Notes: generated by a model from the sequence alone, not told the origin. Positions 1 through 12,345 are shown, counted from the stretch's first letter. The stretch: DNA of 64,000 bases from Bremia lactucae (GCF_004359215.1 NC_090621.1:2282588-2346587); one strand, 5' to 3'. Made by a program: numbers and translations.

Positions 1-421
1 TTATTTTCTATAAGAGGAATACTAAAAATTGTTTTCTATGAAAAATAAAATAATAAGCACAAAATAATTATCTTCATTCATTTTGACTAAAAAGATCCAA
101 TATCTTCAAATTGGATGATAGGTAAATAAAACATTAGCTCTATTGATTGGTTAATTCGAGTCGAAATCAATCCCGTCAATCGTTATTAAACACGATTGCG
201 CGGTGCGCAAGGGGCGCCATACTTAGTAAAATATTAATTAAATAAATTTAGTGGTAGGAAGAAGATCGTTACGAAATATATTGATTTAATTTTACTTTTC
301 TTTAATTCTAATCCTTTAAATTACCTTTGGTGGCTAAAGCCCCTTAGCTACTTAAAAACCTTCATCTGCACCCTTGTGTACGTGAAGTTTCGGGGAACTT
401 AACCTTCACCGTAATCAGTGT
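1..421. other. AT-rich intergenic DNA with a leader-like scrap
   Basis: No gene is visible. Positions about 345-390 (a CTACTTAAAAACCTTC stretch followed by TGTGTACGTGA) resemble the leader that follows the primer-binding site of the family A gypsy element at 731-785. This is probably a piece of a related, older element. The rest is unremarkable AT-rich sequence. Confidence 0.4.
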
Positions 422-730
422 CGCAATACATATTAAGTGTTATCTATAGAGTGGAACTTTGATTGGTAAAATAGGTACTTATACTTAATGCGATTAAATA
501 TAAATCAGTCTGAAAACTACTTTGTACTTAGTAAGTGCGCACGAGAAGCCGGATTACCGCTCCCGTGACGGCACTTGACTAAAAAATATTTAGTGTGTTG
601 GATGAGGTCGCTAACGCACCCACCAGAACTACCTCACTGCACGCAAGAGAAGCTAGTTAAACCGCTTCCTCGCTGTGCTAGGGTGTGTGTCGAAGTAGAG
701 CGTGGCCGAATTACGACGTGCCAACCTACA
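422..730 (+). repeat. 3' part of a family A gypsy LTR
   Basis: This is the reverse-complement counterpart of the complete LTRs at 21759-22311 and 23538-24092, but it holds only their final ~310 bp. It ends in CCTACA and is followed by CT and TGGTAGCAC at 733. TGGTAGCA is the usual start of a primer-binding site complementary to initiator tRNA-Met. The 5' half of the LTR is missing and unrelated AT-rich DNA takes its place. Confidence 0.75.
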
Positions 731-855
731 CTTGGTAGCACTTAAAAACCTTCCCATGACCCGCATCTCTGCGTGTGTACGTGAGGATGAGCCTTAATAT
801 TGATTAGGCTCATTTTCCCCACCTCTCCGAACATCATCGGGAGGTGGCAGGGCTA

Positions 856-1857
856 ATGGCGCAGGGACTTGGTGAACAAGCCCTGGCCAGGCTCCTGGGT
901 AGTCCTCCTGAGCAACATGTTGCTCAGTTGGAGCAGTTTGAGGCATTTGTGCTCGGACAGCGGAGGGCCGCGTCCGAGGCACAGAGCCATGCTGCGGCGG
1001 AGTCCGTCACTCAGACTCAGGATGAGCTGAGGCATGAGCAGGCTCGGAGCGAGGCTCTCAACAGGACTGTTGAGATGCTCTCTGCCCGGCCGCATCAGCC
1101 GAGGCCCATTCGGATGGACCCGCCCAAGTTCGATGGAACTGCGGCGCACACGATTGTCCACTGGCTTTTAGCCGTGGAGCAATGTGGTGTCGCCCAGCTC
1201 ATCGAGGACGACAGCCGGATGGTGTCGTACGCTATGTCGCATCTGCGCGGTAAGGCCTCAGAGTGGGCTTACTCGGCGCTTATGGCGGACAGAAAGGCGT
1301 TCCCTTTATGGGCAATCATTACGGGAAAGATTCGTGCCATGTACCAGCCGCCGAACAACGAAGTGTTGCTGCAGGCGCGCTTCTTTGGAGCGTGACAGGC
1401 GAAGACTTTTCTGCAAGAGTATGTTCAAGAGATGCGCTCGTTGTCAGCGTCCATAACCGTAGGTCCGATTCCGGAGCACATTAAGGCGCCCACGTTTATG
1501 AACGGACTACGGCATGGCCCATAGCGACAGGCCCTTTTTAGAAAGGTGCCGTCGACGATGGAAGAGGCAGTTCAAATTGCCTTAGTTGAGGAGCAATCCT
1601 ACAACAGTGCCTCGGCGACAGCTTGGTATAAGCCGTCGGCCGAGAGGACAGATGCTACTCCCATGGAGTTGGGCAATGCAGACGTTGTCTGTTACAAATG
1701 CGGCAAGCGCGGCCATATGATGGCTCGCTGCTATGCCAGGGTCCTTGCTAAAGCGAAGACGCCCAGCAAGAGGACGTTCTTCCCAAAGGGCGATGGCAAG
1801 AACATGCGTGCGAGACGCATGAGTTTTGCATCGACCACTAAGGGGTCGGAAATGTAG
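856..1857 (+). pseudogene. Ty3/gypsy gag, family A element 1 (broken)
   Basis: This is the capsid and nucleocapsid coding region of an LTR retrotransposon. The ATG at 856 is chosen because it lies just after the leader and matches the start of the minus-strand copy at 21633. An E/Q-rich N-terminal stretch (predicted helical) is followed by a Retrotrans_gag-like core (VHWLLAVEQCG, LRGKASEWAYSAL, QEYVQEMRS) and a CCHC knuckle (CYKCGKRGHMMARC) near 1690-1730. The frame is open end to end except for TGA at 1393-1395 and TAG at 1522-1524. It is about 75-99% identical to the copies at 8841-9884 and 20660-21633. The product would be non-functional without readthrough. Confidence 0.85.
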
Positions 1858-2042
1858 GAGCGTAGTGGGGGCGGGATGCTCTACTGACGCGGACTCGGAA
1901 GCTACCCCTAAGTTCAGAGACACCGCACTGCTCCACGGCTAAAAGCCAGTGAACAATCTGGTGCGCCGCTGTTCCATCGAGGACGACAGCCGGATGGCGT
2001 CGTACGTCATGTCGCATCTGCGCGGTAAGGCCTCATAGTGGG
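1858..2042 (+). repeat. Scrambled gag fragments (inverted then direct)
   Basis: Positions about 1919-1980 are the reverse complement of gag 1131-1192, and 1976-2042 repeat gag 1201-1267 in direct orientation. The two pieces meet at ATCGA, which is present in both source sites. The stretch then ends abruptly in the LINE remnant. It looks like a microhomology-mediated rearrangement at the broken end of element 1. Confidence 0.7.
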
Positions 2043-2560
2043 TAGTTCCGTCATAGTGGGGTGTTGTTTTAAAGCCAGTCCCAGAGGTTCAACAACAATG
2101 AGAAAAAAAACAATGGCGCGAGAGGGCATCCATGTCGAATGCCGTACCGAACGGGGATCGCCTCGGACAGCAGCCGTACACAAGAAACATGCCTTGGTGA
2201 CAGTGTGCATTTGACGTATAAGGGCAACGAATCGCTCGGAAAAAACAAATCGGCGTAGGGCTGCGTAAAAGAACTCCCTGTCCAGAATATCGTAGGCTTT
2301 CCGGATATCTAATAGTATAGTGCATCGGCTGAGTTCCACTGACTTATTCTCGTCAATACAAGCTGATCTCCAAGCTGTGCCGATATTTTGGTGGCTCTGG
2401 AAGTTCTCCCAGTTTGAAACTTTTTTGTAAGTCCATCGGCCGCTCAGTGATTTGATGCATTCAATCGCTCACTCTGGCCATGTGTCCTTCTCGAATCGCT
2501 TCCATATTAGCGGTAATCCATTGTCGTCTCTTCTCATTAGGAGACGTTGATTTCTTCGAG
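2043..2560 (-). pseudogene. LINE reverse transcriptase fragment
   Basis: On the minus strand, LDIRKAYDILDREFFYAAL (about 2260-2312) is RT motif A of non-LTR elements, with the first catalytic Asp in the LDxxKAYD block. Further on, FFLIVVEPLGLAL (about 2075-2115) matches the region after motif B. At least two frame changes lie between them. The YxDD motif is absent because the element is truncated at about 2043. Confidence 0.75.
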
Positions 2561-2580
2561 TAACAGTGGCTTAGTAACGC

Positions 2581-3400
2581 TTACGAAGTTGCTTTTCGCG
2601 CCGATTCACTGCCTCTATGCAAATTTGCGCATTCGATGTTGTCGGTGTCCCAGTTCCTTGTCGTGATTTCGCGGCGAATACCCATATTGCCCATATCCAC
2701 CAGCATTTGGTAAAGTACTCGCTCGGGTTTATTGGAACGTATTGGGTATGTATGGCGGGCTTGGTGTCTCGGAGGTTCCTTCGTCAACAGGTCTCTTAAG
2801 TGGAGGACGACTTCCTGTTGATCAGAGTATTGTGGTGGGTTCCGTGCTGTTACCCAGATCACCCGCGGTAACCATTCAGTAGGTACATAGAACCGATCAA
2901 TACGGCTGTCTTGCTCGGCAGTCCAGTATGTGAAATGGTCTGCCACTTCATCTACCTCTTTATCGATCCCGTGTTCCCGCCGAAGTCGAGCGTTAGTCAG
3001 ATTTTGAAAGAGAGAAGCAGGCATATTAAAGCTGGGTTATCTGGCCGACTGGCTGTACGTTACCCTAGTCGATCTAATTGAGGACTCTGCCCACTGTTGA
3101 AGTCTCCAAGAAGGATCGTGATCCACCAATCAAACTCCCACTGTTAGAGGGTGGAGAATAAAGCTTTTCAGTTTCCGCGCTGGTTGATGGCATCGACGCT
3201 GAGCACCTGCGTCCCATTGATGGTGGCTCCTAACTGTCGTGTATTCCACTGATTCTTATTCCACACAGTCGTCTGCGCTGCTGAGGGTGTCAAGAGGATT
3301 GTTACCCCTGCTGAATTGGATGACCCTGTACTCCAGAACGATAAGAGCGATTGTCGGTCTTGCAGCCTTAGTCCCCACAGCTTCTGCCACAATGTTCGTA
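2581..3400 (-). pseudogene. LINE APE-type endonuclease fragment
   Basis: Two open pieces on the minus strand look like an exonuclease-endonuclease-phosphatase domain. One is 3168-3392 (STGSSNSAGVTILLTP, similar to the S/G-rich strand before the active site). The other is 2581-3024 (DSRIDRFYVPTEW, the S-x-IDxxxV block near the domain's C terminus). They are separated by frameshifts, with no intact catalytic set. Confidence 0.65.
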
Positions 3401-4251
3401 ATTCCTCCGCCCCGTCTTCTATATCTACATGAATTTCTTGGAGGCACCATGCCAGGTGCCTTTCTAGGACCGTTGTCCTGTTACATGCCGATAGCCACCC
3501 AAGTCTTTTTTCTTGCTGAAGCCTAATACGTTCAAGTTCACGATTCTTGTGTCAACTGGCTGCATCTTGGCGCAATGAAGAGTCTGTGAATCCGCAGTAA
3601 TATCCAGGATTCTGTGACGTCCGTAGCCACCTGCGCTCATAATAAGTTGGCGCTACAATTGTGACACTTTAAGGACAGTTCCTGGCTGCCCATAATACGG
3701 GAGGAGATTCTTCTCCTCAGACTGTTGCAGTTCTGAGGCGAAGAAAAATACTTACGAGATGGTAAATATGCGAGAGTTGACTGGTTGTAGTACGCTTGCT
3801 TATAGCGCACGTCGTGATCGAAGAACATGGCACAAACGAGGTGCTGGCTCATCCTATTCCGTCGTTTTGGGTCATAAAACTTTAGTATGTCATCTCAAGC
3901 GTATCCTATTTCTCGGAGCTTTTGCCAGTCGCCCGCGTTGTCCCCGAGAGGAATGAGGCTCGTTTGTTGACTTCAATGGCGGGAGTTGTCTATCCAGTGT
4001 TCAATCCACTCTAATGCGAATTTATCCACAATTCGCGAGTTTGGCCTACAAAGGCCGTCGACCTTACATTCCCTCATGTTGTCGTCCACTGAACGAGCAC
4101 TTTCCCGTCCAAAATCAAGAAGAGCTGGCCCAGGAAGACAAAATGCTTCATTTGCCATAATAGGTGGTCCGACACCTTTCGGGCAACCTGCTGCCATTCG
4201 GCAGTAGAGCTGATAGTTGTCGGAAAAAGTAGTTGCTGAGCGTAAGGCTAG

Positions 4252-7200
4252 TTAGCATCCAGCACCACCGAGGCACCTTTCCATTGAGAGCGATCCCTGT
4301 CCTCGTCCTCGCCCTCGTAGGTTAGTTGTTTGAGTATCTGATTGCTTAACCTTTTTTAGGATCACCGCGATATGGATATTTCTGAGTACCGTCCCGGTTG
4401 TTTCATCTGGCGTCTGAATGTAACTGCGCTTCTTCACTCTGAAGATGCTTGTCTTGTTTTCTACTGGTGGCGTAATGAGAAGAGCTACCACTGTAGTGAC
4501 TGGAACTGGTACTCCTGCGCGTCTGGTTGGGGGCGATCTGACCCCGCTGTATACTCAGCTGGCGATGGTTAGATGGGGCTATAGCTACTGACCTCTAACG
4601 TTGCACTGCTCTGAGACGCCTGCACCTCCTCTTGACTAGACTCGGTGACTGACGCCCTGATCAATGTCCTCTATCTGTTGCTGCCACATTTGTAAGAGTG
4701 GTAAGGACACCTTGTTGTAGGTCATGAAGCGTAGAGCCTCCCTGTAGTCTGGCCCACAATTCATCGACTTTCCGCTCCATGTGAATGGATCTCACTGTTC
4801 GTCCATTTTTGCATCCTCCTGAGAGTCCCGAAAATTTGGGCTGGCTGGATTCGTTGCAGGTGCCCCGGTGGCGTTGGTGACTGTTCCGACCGGAAACTCT
4901 CCCTCGGTATCGTTGCTGGGCATGTCTTCATCCGCCACCTCTAAGACTGGCAGCGTGTCCACTCGTCCTGTGTAGATGAAAGCTGAGTAGTGCATGCCCC
5001 AATATTGAACTAGAAGTGGAAGTTGCGCGGGGTGCTCAGTTCTTTCAACCATTTTATCATCGATAAGATCCATTACCGAGATGTTTTTTTTTGCTGGTTC
5101 GATTACCTTACGATAACGTGTAATGGCCGATGGTTTGAATTTTCTGCATGCCCACTCCTGCTTCTGTACATCCGCCAAGTGCAAGACGTATACTGTCTGC
5201 AGAAGGTTATTGACTGCCATACTCATCGTACCCCCCCCCCAGTATCATCACTGATGATGACGGCTCTGTCAGTGGCGTAATCTTCCAAAAACAACTTCAT
5301 ATGATTGGCAGATTCGGTACGCTACATATTGGCCCACCCGCGGCGAGTGTTTGCTAAGGCGTTAACGCGTTGTTCGTGGGCTAATTGGTCTTCCAGATGG
5401 AGTAGTCCCGCAAATTTGATTCCTCTTTTCAGACTTGCGGTCATGTTTTCCAGCGTTTTTTCGGGTCCTGCTAGAGTTGCTTTTACTGCTGCCTGGGCTG
5501 ACACCATCACCATGCCGTTTCTAGTGGCCGTGTTGTTTACCTCTCGGATGCCTAACTGATGTTTAACGTCTTGGATGAGACCGTGGCTTTTGGGCTAAAT
5601 GCACTCCCAGTGGTAGCTGGGCGCTACCACTGCGACCAAAAGTTTGCAATAGTTTTCGGAACATGCGTCGTTCTTTACGCTTTGTGCGTGAGCAGAACGG
5701 GACTTGTTGTCTAGACCGCTTTGCCCGGAGCGAGTCCAATACCCCGTCGTTTCTTATCATCTGGTTCCTCAGCGACCTTACGGTTTTCTGTAGTCGCTAT
5801 CGACTCATCCACCTGTAAGTCAACTACCTCTAAAAAAATCCGACTGATTCTCTTGCCGCTCGTCCGCTGCGTATCGGGTTCACTCGGTTCGTAATCAAGA
5901 ACCTGATACGCTCATGAGCTAGCTTTTCTCTTTTCTTGTAGCGAGAGCTCACGAGCCCATAACAACAGACCACCTCCTAAACTAACCTTGATCCAGGGTT
6001 GTTTCTCTGAGGGCTCGGGTTCTGGTTACACATGCGCGAATTTCGTGTCTTGCTCCTCTTAAGGTGCCCCCCTTGGACTTTTATTATTCGCTGCTGTTCT
6101 GCCCCACCTGAAACAATTTCTCCTTTCTGGTCTCTACGGCTTTTGTCGCTGTCGCTGCCTCCAATCGCAGCTCAATACGCTTCGTGGCCGTGCTACAAAT
6201 TTCCGTAAGACTTGAAAACGGCCTAGCCATGTCTTCCAGCTCTTGGATTTTATTTTCAGTAGCTACGATAGCCCCGGACCCCGGAGCAGACTGTCGCTAA
6301 AGCTACATCGTGCCATCGTGTGACCCAGGTTCCAACAATGGCAACATTTAATCCGATACCCTACATTGGGTTGTTGGCCACGACAGTCGTTCCAAACCAT
6401 ATTATTCTGACTATCCTATCCGAAAAAAGTTGTGCATCTCGCTAGCTTAAAGGTAATCTGCCACGCTATTGATGTGCGTGAATGCGGGGTTTTGGTATCC
6501 AGATCTTCCATATCATACTCCACCGATATCTTATCTTTAAGATACGCTGTGATTCGTCCAATGTCCGTGAGCCGCGTGAGGTTGTGTAACTGCACTGTGT
6601 ACTCCGTACGTCTAGCATAGCCGCTTCCGTTTCCTTGGTGTTACCTTCGCCGGATCGTTTCCTTCTCGATTTGGAGCGCATTTGAAGCCTGTAGATGCGT
6701 TCTCTGTACATGACTTGGACACTTTGATGCCGTTGCGGTATATCACGGGTGATCACGGGTGAAGAAGTAGATATGGGTGGACTTAGTAACCTGGTCATAG
6801 CTTATCGTCTTGGTCTGCCCCAGCATTGCGTAGCATGCACCAATTCTAGGATTGCCACCGTGAGCCCTGTCTGCTGATCTTGATACTCCGGCTTCCGTCC
6901 AATTGCAAAATTAGTTCGCCTTCGACTTGAACCTGGATGGCACCGTAAAACGCAAGCGGTTGCGCTTTAAGCGCTTGTCGTACGAAGTCCGAAAGATGCC
7001 TGCATGCTACATTGCCTTCCACAATGCCTGCTAACACTGCACATTCATCATCCGTCCCGTTACGCTCTTATTAACGACTGATTAATGACTTGGACGTTGC
7101 AAATAAATCCTTACGACGAACGATCTCCTCGCTAGTGAACTTGGCTGGATTAAACATGTAGTCCTCGGACATCGGCTTGATAGCTCCAATAAATGGCACC

Positions 7201-8043
7201 GGTGGAGCTCCGACACCCTTCTTTACCACCTTGGTCCACTGATTCAGGACTGGGTGTGCGCTCATTTGTACTGACTCGATAGCTTGCGAACGATCTCCTT
7301 GAAAGATTATTTTGTGATCAGTAGTTCCTTGGTGATCGTTGTCGCAAGCTTTACCCATTCTGAAAAGGTTCTTGCTTTCTTGACGAACACTTGCTTGAAG
7401 AGGCTTAACAGACTAGCTACTTCCACCCCATTGAGTTTGGAGAATCGTTATCTCTCGGCTGATAGGACCTCCCGTTGCATGGGTACCGCTTCATAGGCCC
7501 CTGCAAATAGTTCTCTTAGCGTTGTGCGCCATGCTTCCACCTGGCCGATGCCTGGCACTTGTACCATGTCTTTTACCATTGCTGTGAACATCTGTTCCGC
7601 TGTTGCGCGTAAAGGTTTCTGCACTCTCAGTTGACCTGTTGCTCCTCCCATTGGGGGGCTCTCAGACGTTTGTCGTTGCTCAGACGTCAGATCTACTGCC
7701 TCCGGTGTACTCGTTCCGTGTTCTGGCTCCACCTCCACCCGACTAGCGTTCGTCGTTCATTGTTTTCACCGGTGGGCTTCTTTTCCCCGTCTTTACCCTC
7801 TTCCATGAGCGGGGGTTTGGAGGATGGTACTTCCGACTCTAATACGTCTACCATCTCGTCCGTGGCCGTCCTCTGCTCCCTGTTAAGTATCGCGTTATTC
7901 TTCTCCGATCTCGTCTCCATTGCCCTTATGCCCGTCCTTTTTATACTCCGCTTTGATCGGCTAATCTCTGCGCCTAACTTTGGGGACTGACCCCCTGGCA
8001 CTTCAACTAAACGCTTATATATTTGCCCTCGTGAAAAAAACAC
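4252..8043 (-). pseudogene. LINE ORF1-like region with CCHC zinc knuckle
   Basis: Minus-strand open pieces at 7693-8043, 7448-7738, 7071-7358, 6846-7037, 5322-5513 and 4792-5226 share Glu/Lys/Thr-rich composition and appear to be parts of one decayed ORF1. A clear retroviral-type knuckle, CCHCWNLGHTMARC (C-x2-C-x4-H-x4-C), is encoded by 6305-6346 on the minus strand between open pieces. Such knuckles are typical of the RNA-binding ORF1 of Tad/L1-like elements. The piece at 4792-5226 (144 codons, acidic C-terminal tail) may be the ORF1 end or a spacer. The stretch 3400-4250 has no recognisable motif. Confidence 0.55.
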
Positions 8044-8124
8044 ATCGTTGGTTTTCTCTCTTTGGAATGTGTCATAGAAGATTTAGGTCACGCAGTTTCT
8101 CAGACCGCCCGAAACTGGTCTGCT

Positions 8125-8690
8125 TGTACAGTGCCGGGCTAAAGTTGCCCTACATTACACACATCCATTAGGTACACTTTGTGTACTTAACGGGATGGTC
8201 AATTACTTCATGTGAAGTACTAAGACCTGCCACTTGGGTGTGGTGCAAATTACTTCATGTGAAGTACTTAGATCTGCCGCTTGGGCGTGTTGCACATAGT
8301 GATCCACCCTTGTGTATATGATGCACAAAGGTGCATTCACATTGAAAGGGATGACGGCTAGCGTCATCCACGATCCGGTGCACATTTACAGAGATGGCAT
8401 CCACTGATTGGTTAGGAAGTTTTATATTTAATTTGATCAAATACAAATGAGTCGATTTAGTACATTTACAAGATTTTATTTTTATATCGGTTAAGTGCGC
8501 ACGTGAAGCCGCGTAACCTCTTCCGTAACGACATTTGTACCAAGGTACCTAGTTCGTTGGGTGAGGTCGCTTAGACGCCCACTAACAACCTTATTGCACG
8601 TGAGAGAGAAGACGGTCAAACCGCTTCCTCTCTGTGTTTGAAGGTGTGTGCTTAAGACGAGCGAGGCTGCTATAGAAGTGTTCGCTAACA
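8125..8690 (+). repeat. Complete 5' LTR of family A gypsy element 2
   Basis: It starts near TGTACAGTGCCGGGCTAAAG (or TGCCGGGC at 8132) and ends in CTAACA, followed by CT and the primer-binding-site-like TGGTAGTA at 8693. It aligns along its length with the reverse complement of 21759-22311 but belongs to a diverged subfamily, shared with 22312-22814. A 47 bp unit is duplicated inside it (8201-8247 and 8248-8294, both starting AATTACTTCATGTGAAGTAC). Confidence 0.75.
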
Positions 8691-8840
8691 CTTGGTAGTA
8701 CTAGTAGTCCTTCCCACAATTCGTATCTTTGAGCGTGTCAGTGAGGATGAGCCTTAATTTCGTTTGGGATCATATTTTACACCTCTCCAATCATCATCAG
8801 AAGGTGGCAAAGATTTGATGACCAAGCCCTGGCCAGGCTC

Positions 8841-9884
8841 TTGGGCAGTCCTCTTCAGCAAAATGTTGCTCAGTTGGAGCAGTTAAAGGCATTTGTGTTC
8901 GGACAGCGGAGGGCCGCGTCCGAGGCACAGAGCCATGCTGCGGCGGAGTCCGTCACTCAGACTCAGGATGAGCTGAGGCATGAGCAGGCTCGGAGCGAGG
9001 CTCTCAACAGGACTGTTGAGATGCTCTCTGCCCGGCCGCATCAGCCGAGGCCCATTCGGATGGACCCGCCCAAGTTCGATGGAACTGCGGCGCACACGAT
9101 TGTCCACTGGCTTTTAGCCGTGGAGCAATGCGGTGTCGCCCAGCTCATCGAGGACGACAACCAGATGGTGTCGTACGCCATGTCGCATCTGCGCGGTAAG
9201 GCCTCAGAGTGGGCTTACTCGGCGCTTATGGCGGACAGAAAGGCGTTCCCTTTATGGGCAATCATTACGGGAAAGATTCGTGCCATGTACCAGCCGCCGA
9301 ACAACGAAGTGTTGCTGCAGGCGCGCTTCTTTGGAGCGTGACAGGCGAAGACTTTTCTGCAAGAGTATGTTCAAGAGATGCGCTCGTTGTCAGCGTCCAT
9401 AACCGTAGGTCCGATTCCGGAGCACATTAAGGCGCCCACGTTTATGAACGGACTACGGCATGGCCCATCGCGACAGGCCCTTTTTAGAAAGGTGCCGTCG
9501 ACGATGGAAGAGGCAATCCAAATTGCCTTAGTTGAGGAGCAATCCTACAACAGTGCCTCGGCGACAGCTTGGTATAAGCCGTCGGTCGAGAGGTCAGATG
9601 CCACTCCCATGCAGTTGGGCAATGCAGACGTGGTCTGTTTTAAATGCGACAAGCGCGGTCATATGATGGCTCGCTGCTATGCCAGGGTCCCTGCTGGAGC
9701 AAAGACGCTCAGCGAGAGGACTCTCTACCCAAAGGGCGATGGCAAGAACCAGCGTGCGAGACGCATGAGTTCTGCATCGACCACTGAGGGGTCGAGAAAT
9801 GCAGGAGCGCAGCAGGGGCGCGATGCCCTACTGACGCGGACTCTGAAGCTACCCCAAAGTCAGAGTTGTGGAACAAATGGGTAG
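8841..9884 (+). pseudogene. Ty3/gypsy gag, family A element 2 (broken)
   Basis: This is the same protein as gag of element 1. The leader-gag junction carries a deletion, so the normal start is gone: the frame is open from about 8817 but has no in-frame ATG before the homologous region, and the nearby ATG at 8818 is out of frame. TGA at 9339-9341 falls in the codon that is also TGA in element 1. Past it the same frame runs to the CCHC knuckle (CFKCDKRGHMMARC, about 9638-9680) and to 9884. The knuckle shows a G-to-D change relative to the other copies. Confidence 0.85.
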
Positions 9885-12345
9885 CATAATCCGTGAGGTC
9901 TCAAAATTTTGGACCTCAACCCTGATGGTCTATAGCGGCTATGACCAGGTGATGACCCTCCTAGCGGATTCGGGTGCATCACAAAAATTGTGAAACTCGC
10001 GGCTCTAAGAAAGATACCGGCGATGTTTGAATCGCTTTGCCAGGATGGCAAGCGAGAAGAGGCGACCGTTCGTTGAGCGAACGGCGCGCTTGTTACGTCT
10101 GAGGAAGTTCAGGTAGAACTCGCCTTCAGCTTTAGTGACTTCACTTGTAAAGAGAAGTTTTTAGTGCTAGGTATGGAGAGTCCGTATGACCTCATCATAG
10201 GCATGTCATGGTTGGCAACACACTAACCATGGATAGACTGGCGTACACGCACAGTTGCGAACTGTACGTAGGACACCGGAAAGAATGTGCACCTGCAAGC
10301 GGCGTATGCAACTGATGTTGTGCCGAACACCGTTGAGGTTGCGTTGACGGGATGTCAAACGTCACCAATAGCAACCCAGCTCGTGGAGACTGAGGTAGTG
10401 AATAGGACGATAACAAGTAGTCATGCGTCCGAATGTCCTGCACAGAGCCGAGAGCCTGTGGCAGTAGACGGCGAGCTGACAGGAAGTCAAGCGTCGCATG
10501 AACCGACACAGTGCCTAGAGCCTGGTGCGGTTGGAAGGGGTGCGTTAGCCAGGAAAGCAATGGCACCCGCTTCCCAGACAAAGGTCGGGGTGACTCGAAG
10601 AACGAGTACCCGACAGATTAGGACGATCAAAGACACGTCTAAACGAGTGACCTTTGGATCAGTCTCTAATAAAGAGGACGGGCCTTCGAACGAGGTGTTC
10701 GAGGCCGTCAAAGACGAAATTGCGGAGGCATCCTCAGTTGAGGTGCTCCAACAAGTCTTTAAATCTGCCGGAATCTTCCGGAGATGTCGTGGGATCTGCT
10801 CCTTGCCGAATTAAAGTAAGAACAGATCCACGAGATAGTCCAGTTCCAGATGAGAACTTGATGGACTGTTGCTCGTCGTCCACAATAGACGAAGCGTCCT
10901 AGAAACGGACAAAAAGAAACGGTTCGCAGCTCAAGGCTGAGATGCCTTGAGAGACAGTCCGTTCTTTGAGGTTCTGTGGAAACATCGCGATGTGTTCCCA
11001 GAAGATGTGCCGAGCCGCCTACCAGCAGATAGGGGCATCGGGCACGAGATAGACCTCGAACCTGGCACCAAGTATTGTGTGACTAGGCAATGACCGTTGC
11101 CGAAGGAACAAGTCGATTATATCAATGTGTTGTTCGACAAGCGAGCCAAGATGGGACATTTGCGTGAGAATAAATGACCTCACTGGAGCCCGACCTTTTG
11201 TGTGCGTAAAGCCACAGGTGAATGGCGCGTGGTTCATGCTTATAATAAGCTGAACACGGCGACCATACCGACGCCAATCCAGCGGGAAGATGTCTTGTTG
11301 AACTCCATGGGAAAGTCAACTTTTTTGGTTCGCGTTTGATTTGAAGGATTGCTACTATCAGGTACTAATGAGAGATTCCGATGTAGCCAAAATGGCAGTA
11401 AGCACCCCAAGCGGTATGCTTTGGCAGTGGCTTGTGATGCTTCAAGGTTTGAAAAACGAACCAGCAACATTTAACCGGGTGGTGGCTCACGTGATGCGCC
11501 AGCACCGTGCCTACGCGCCTCATGACTTTGACGATGTATTCGTGCATAGTAGGGCCGAGGACGGGCTGAGCGAAATAGAGTCGCACAAGCGTCATTTAGA
11601 CGCTGTGTTGCAGACTTTAAAGGACGCCCAATTGTACGTCAACTTGCAAAAGTGCGTCATAGGGGTCCCCGAGATACCTGTACTGGGTTGGATCATAGGA
11701 CAGAAGGTGTGCGAGTGGATCCAGACAAGGGAAAATTGGTAAAGAAATGGCCAATTCCACATGTGAAGGATAAACGCCAATTCCCAGGGCTCGCGAACTA
11801 CTTGCAAAAATATAGCAAGAATTGCTGAGCAAAGTGAACCATTATCTGACTTCCTTAAAAAGGACGCGATAAAGGTTTGGTTGAAAGAACAAGATGGTGC
11901 GTTCACACCCGTGGAGCAATCTCTTGTAGAGGCACCGGTCTTGGCATCGCCAGACGCGGATATGCCCTTTAGTGTCGTCTACTTCGAGGTTAGACACCAG
12001 GAAGGTGTGTCTAGTGCGAAAGCACAAATTCAGCCGTCAACGTTGGCAGCCATGAAAGCATACCACGTGACGAGCTCATTGGCTTCTGATATAAAAGAGA
12101 GCTACAGTGAGGACGACCACCGTCGCCTACTGTTTGATAACTTTGGTGGACGAAAGGTTTCCCTTCCGTCGCACATAAAGGCTAGGCTTAATCGCTTTAG
12201 CATCAGCGATGGCCTGATATGGCATCTGCTGTCACCTTGTGGTTTTCTTGAGAATCTGTGTGCCTCATGACACAGATTTTAAGTTGATGATTCTTCACGA
12301 GCTCCAGAATGCACCATCTAGGGGGCATCTGGACCGTGAAAAGGT
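9885..12345 (+). pseudogene. Ty3/gypsy pol, family A element 2 (broken)
   Basis: The aspartic protease motif DSGAS lies at 9967-9981 and is followed five codons later by a stop. A 175-codon open linker (10287-10814) has repeated T/S/E-rich phrases. RT begins near 11000 (RGIGHEIDLEPGTKYCVTRQ then a stop), continues at 11341 (LKDCYYQVLMRDS, motif A) and reaches the catalytic FDDV at 11527-11538. Most of RNase H is missing between about 11950 and 12040. The connection segment (DDHRRLLFDNFGGRKVSLP) and the start of the integrase zinc domain (LMILHELQNAPSRGHLDREK) close the element. Several stops and frameshifts make it non-coding. Confidence 0.8.

Larger units (their letters stand above)
2043..8043 (-). 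mobile_element. Degenerate non-LTR retrotransposon (LINE)
   Basis: The minus strand carries, from high to low coordinates, an ORF1-like region with a CCHC knuckle, an apurinic endonuclease (APE)-like domain and the N-terminal half of a reverse transcriptase. This is the usual L1/Tad-type order. All parts are broken by frameshifts and stops. The 3' side stops after the RT region following motif A, so the YxDD block, the rest of ORF2 and any tail are absent. No poly-A tail or target-site duplication was found. It lies between gypsy element 1 and the LTR of gypsy element 2. Confidence 0.75.
8125..12345 (+). mobile_element. Family A Ty3/gypsy element 2, 3' truncated
   Basis: In order: LTR, primer-binding site, gag, protease (DSGAS), linker, reverse transcriptase and remnants of RNase H and the integrase zinc domain. 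This is standard Ty3/gypsy order. It breaks off at about 12345 just after the HHCC-type His segment, so the integrase core and 3' LTR are missing. The palindrome at 12356 follows directly. Confidence 0.85.
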
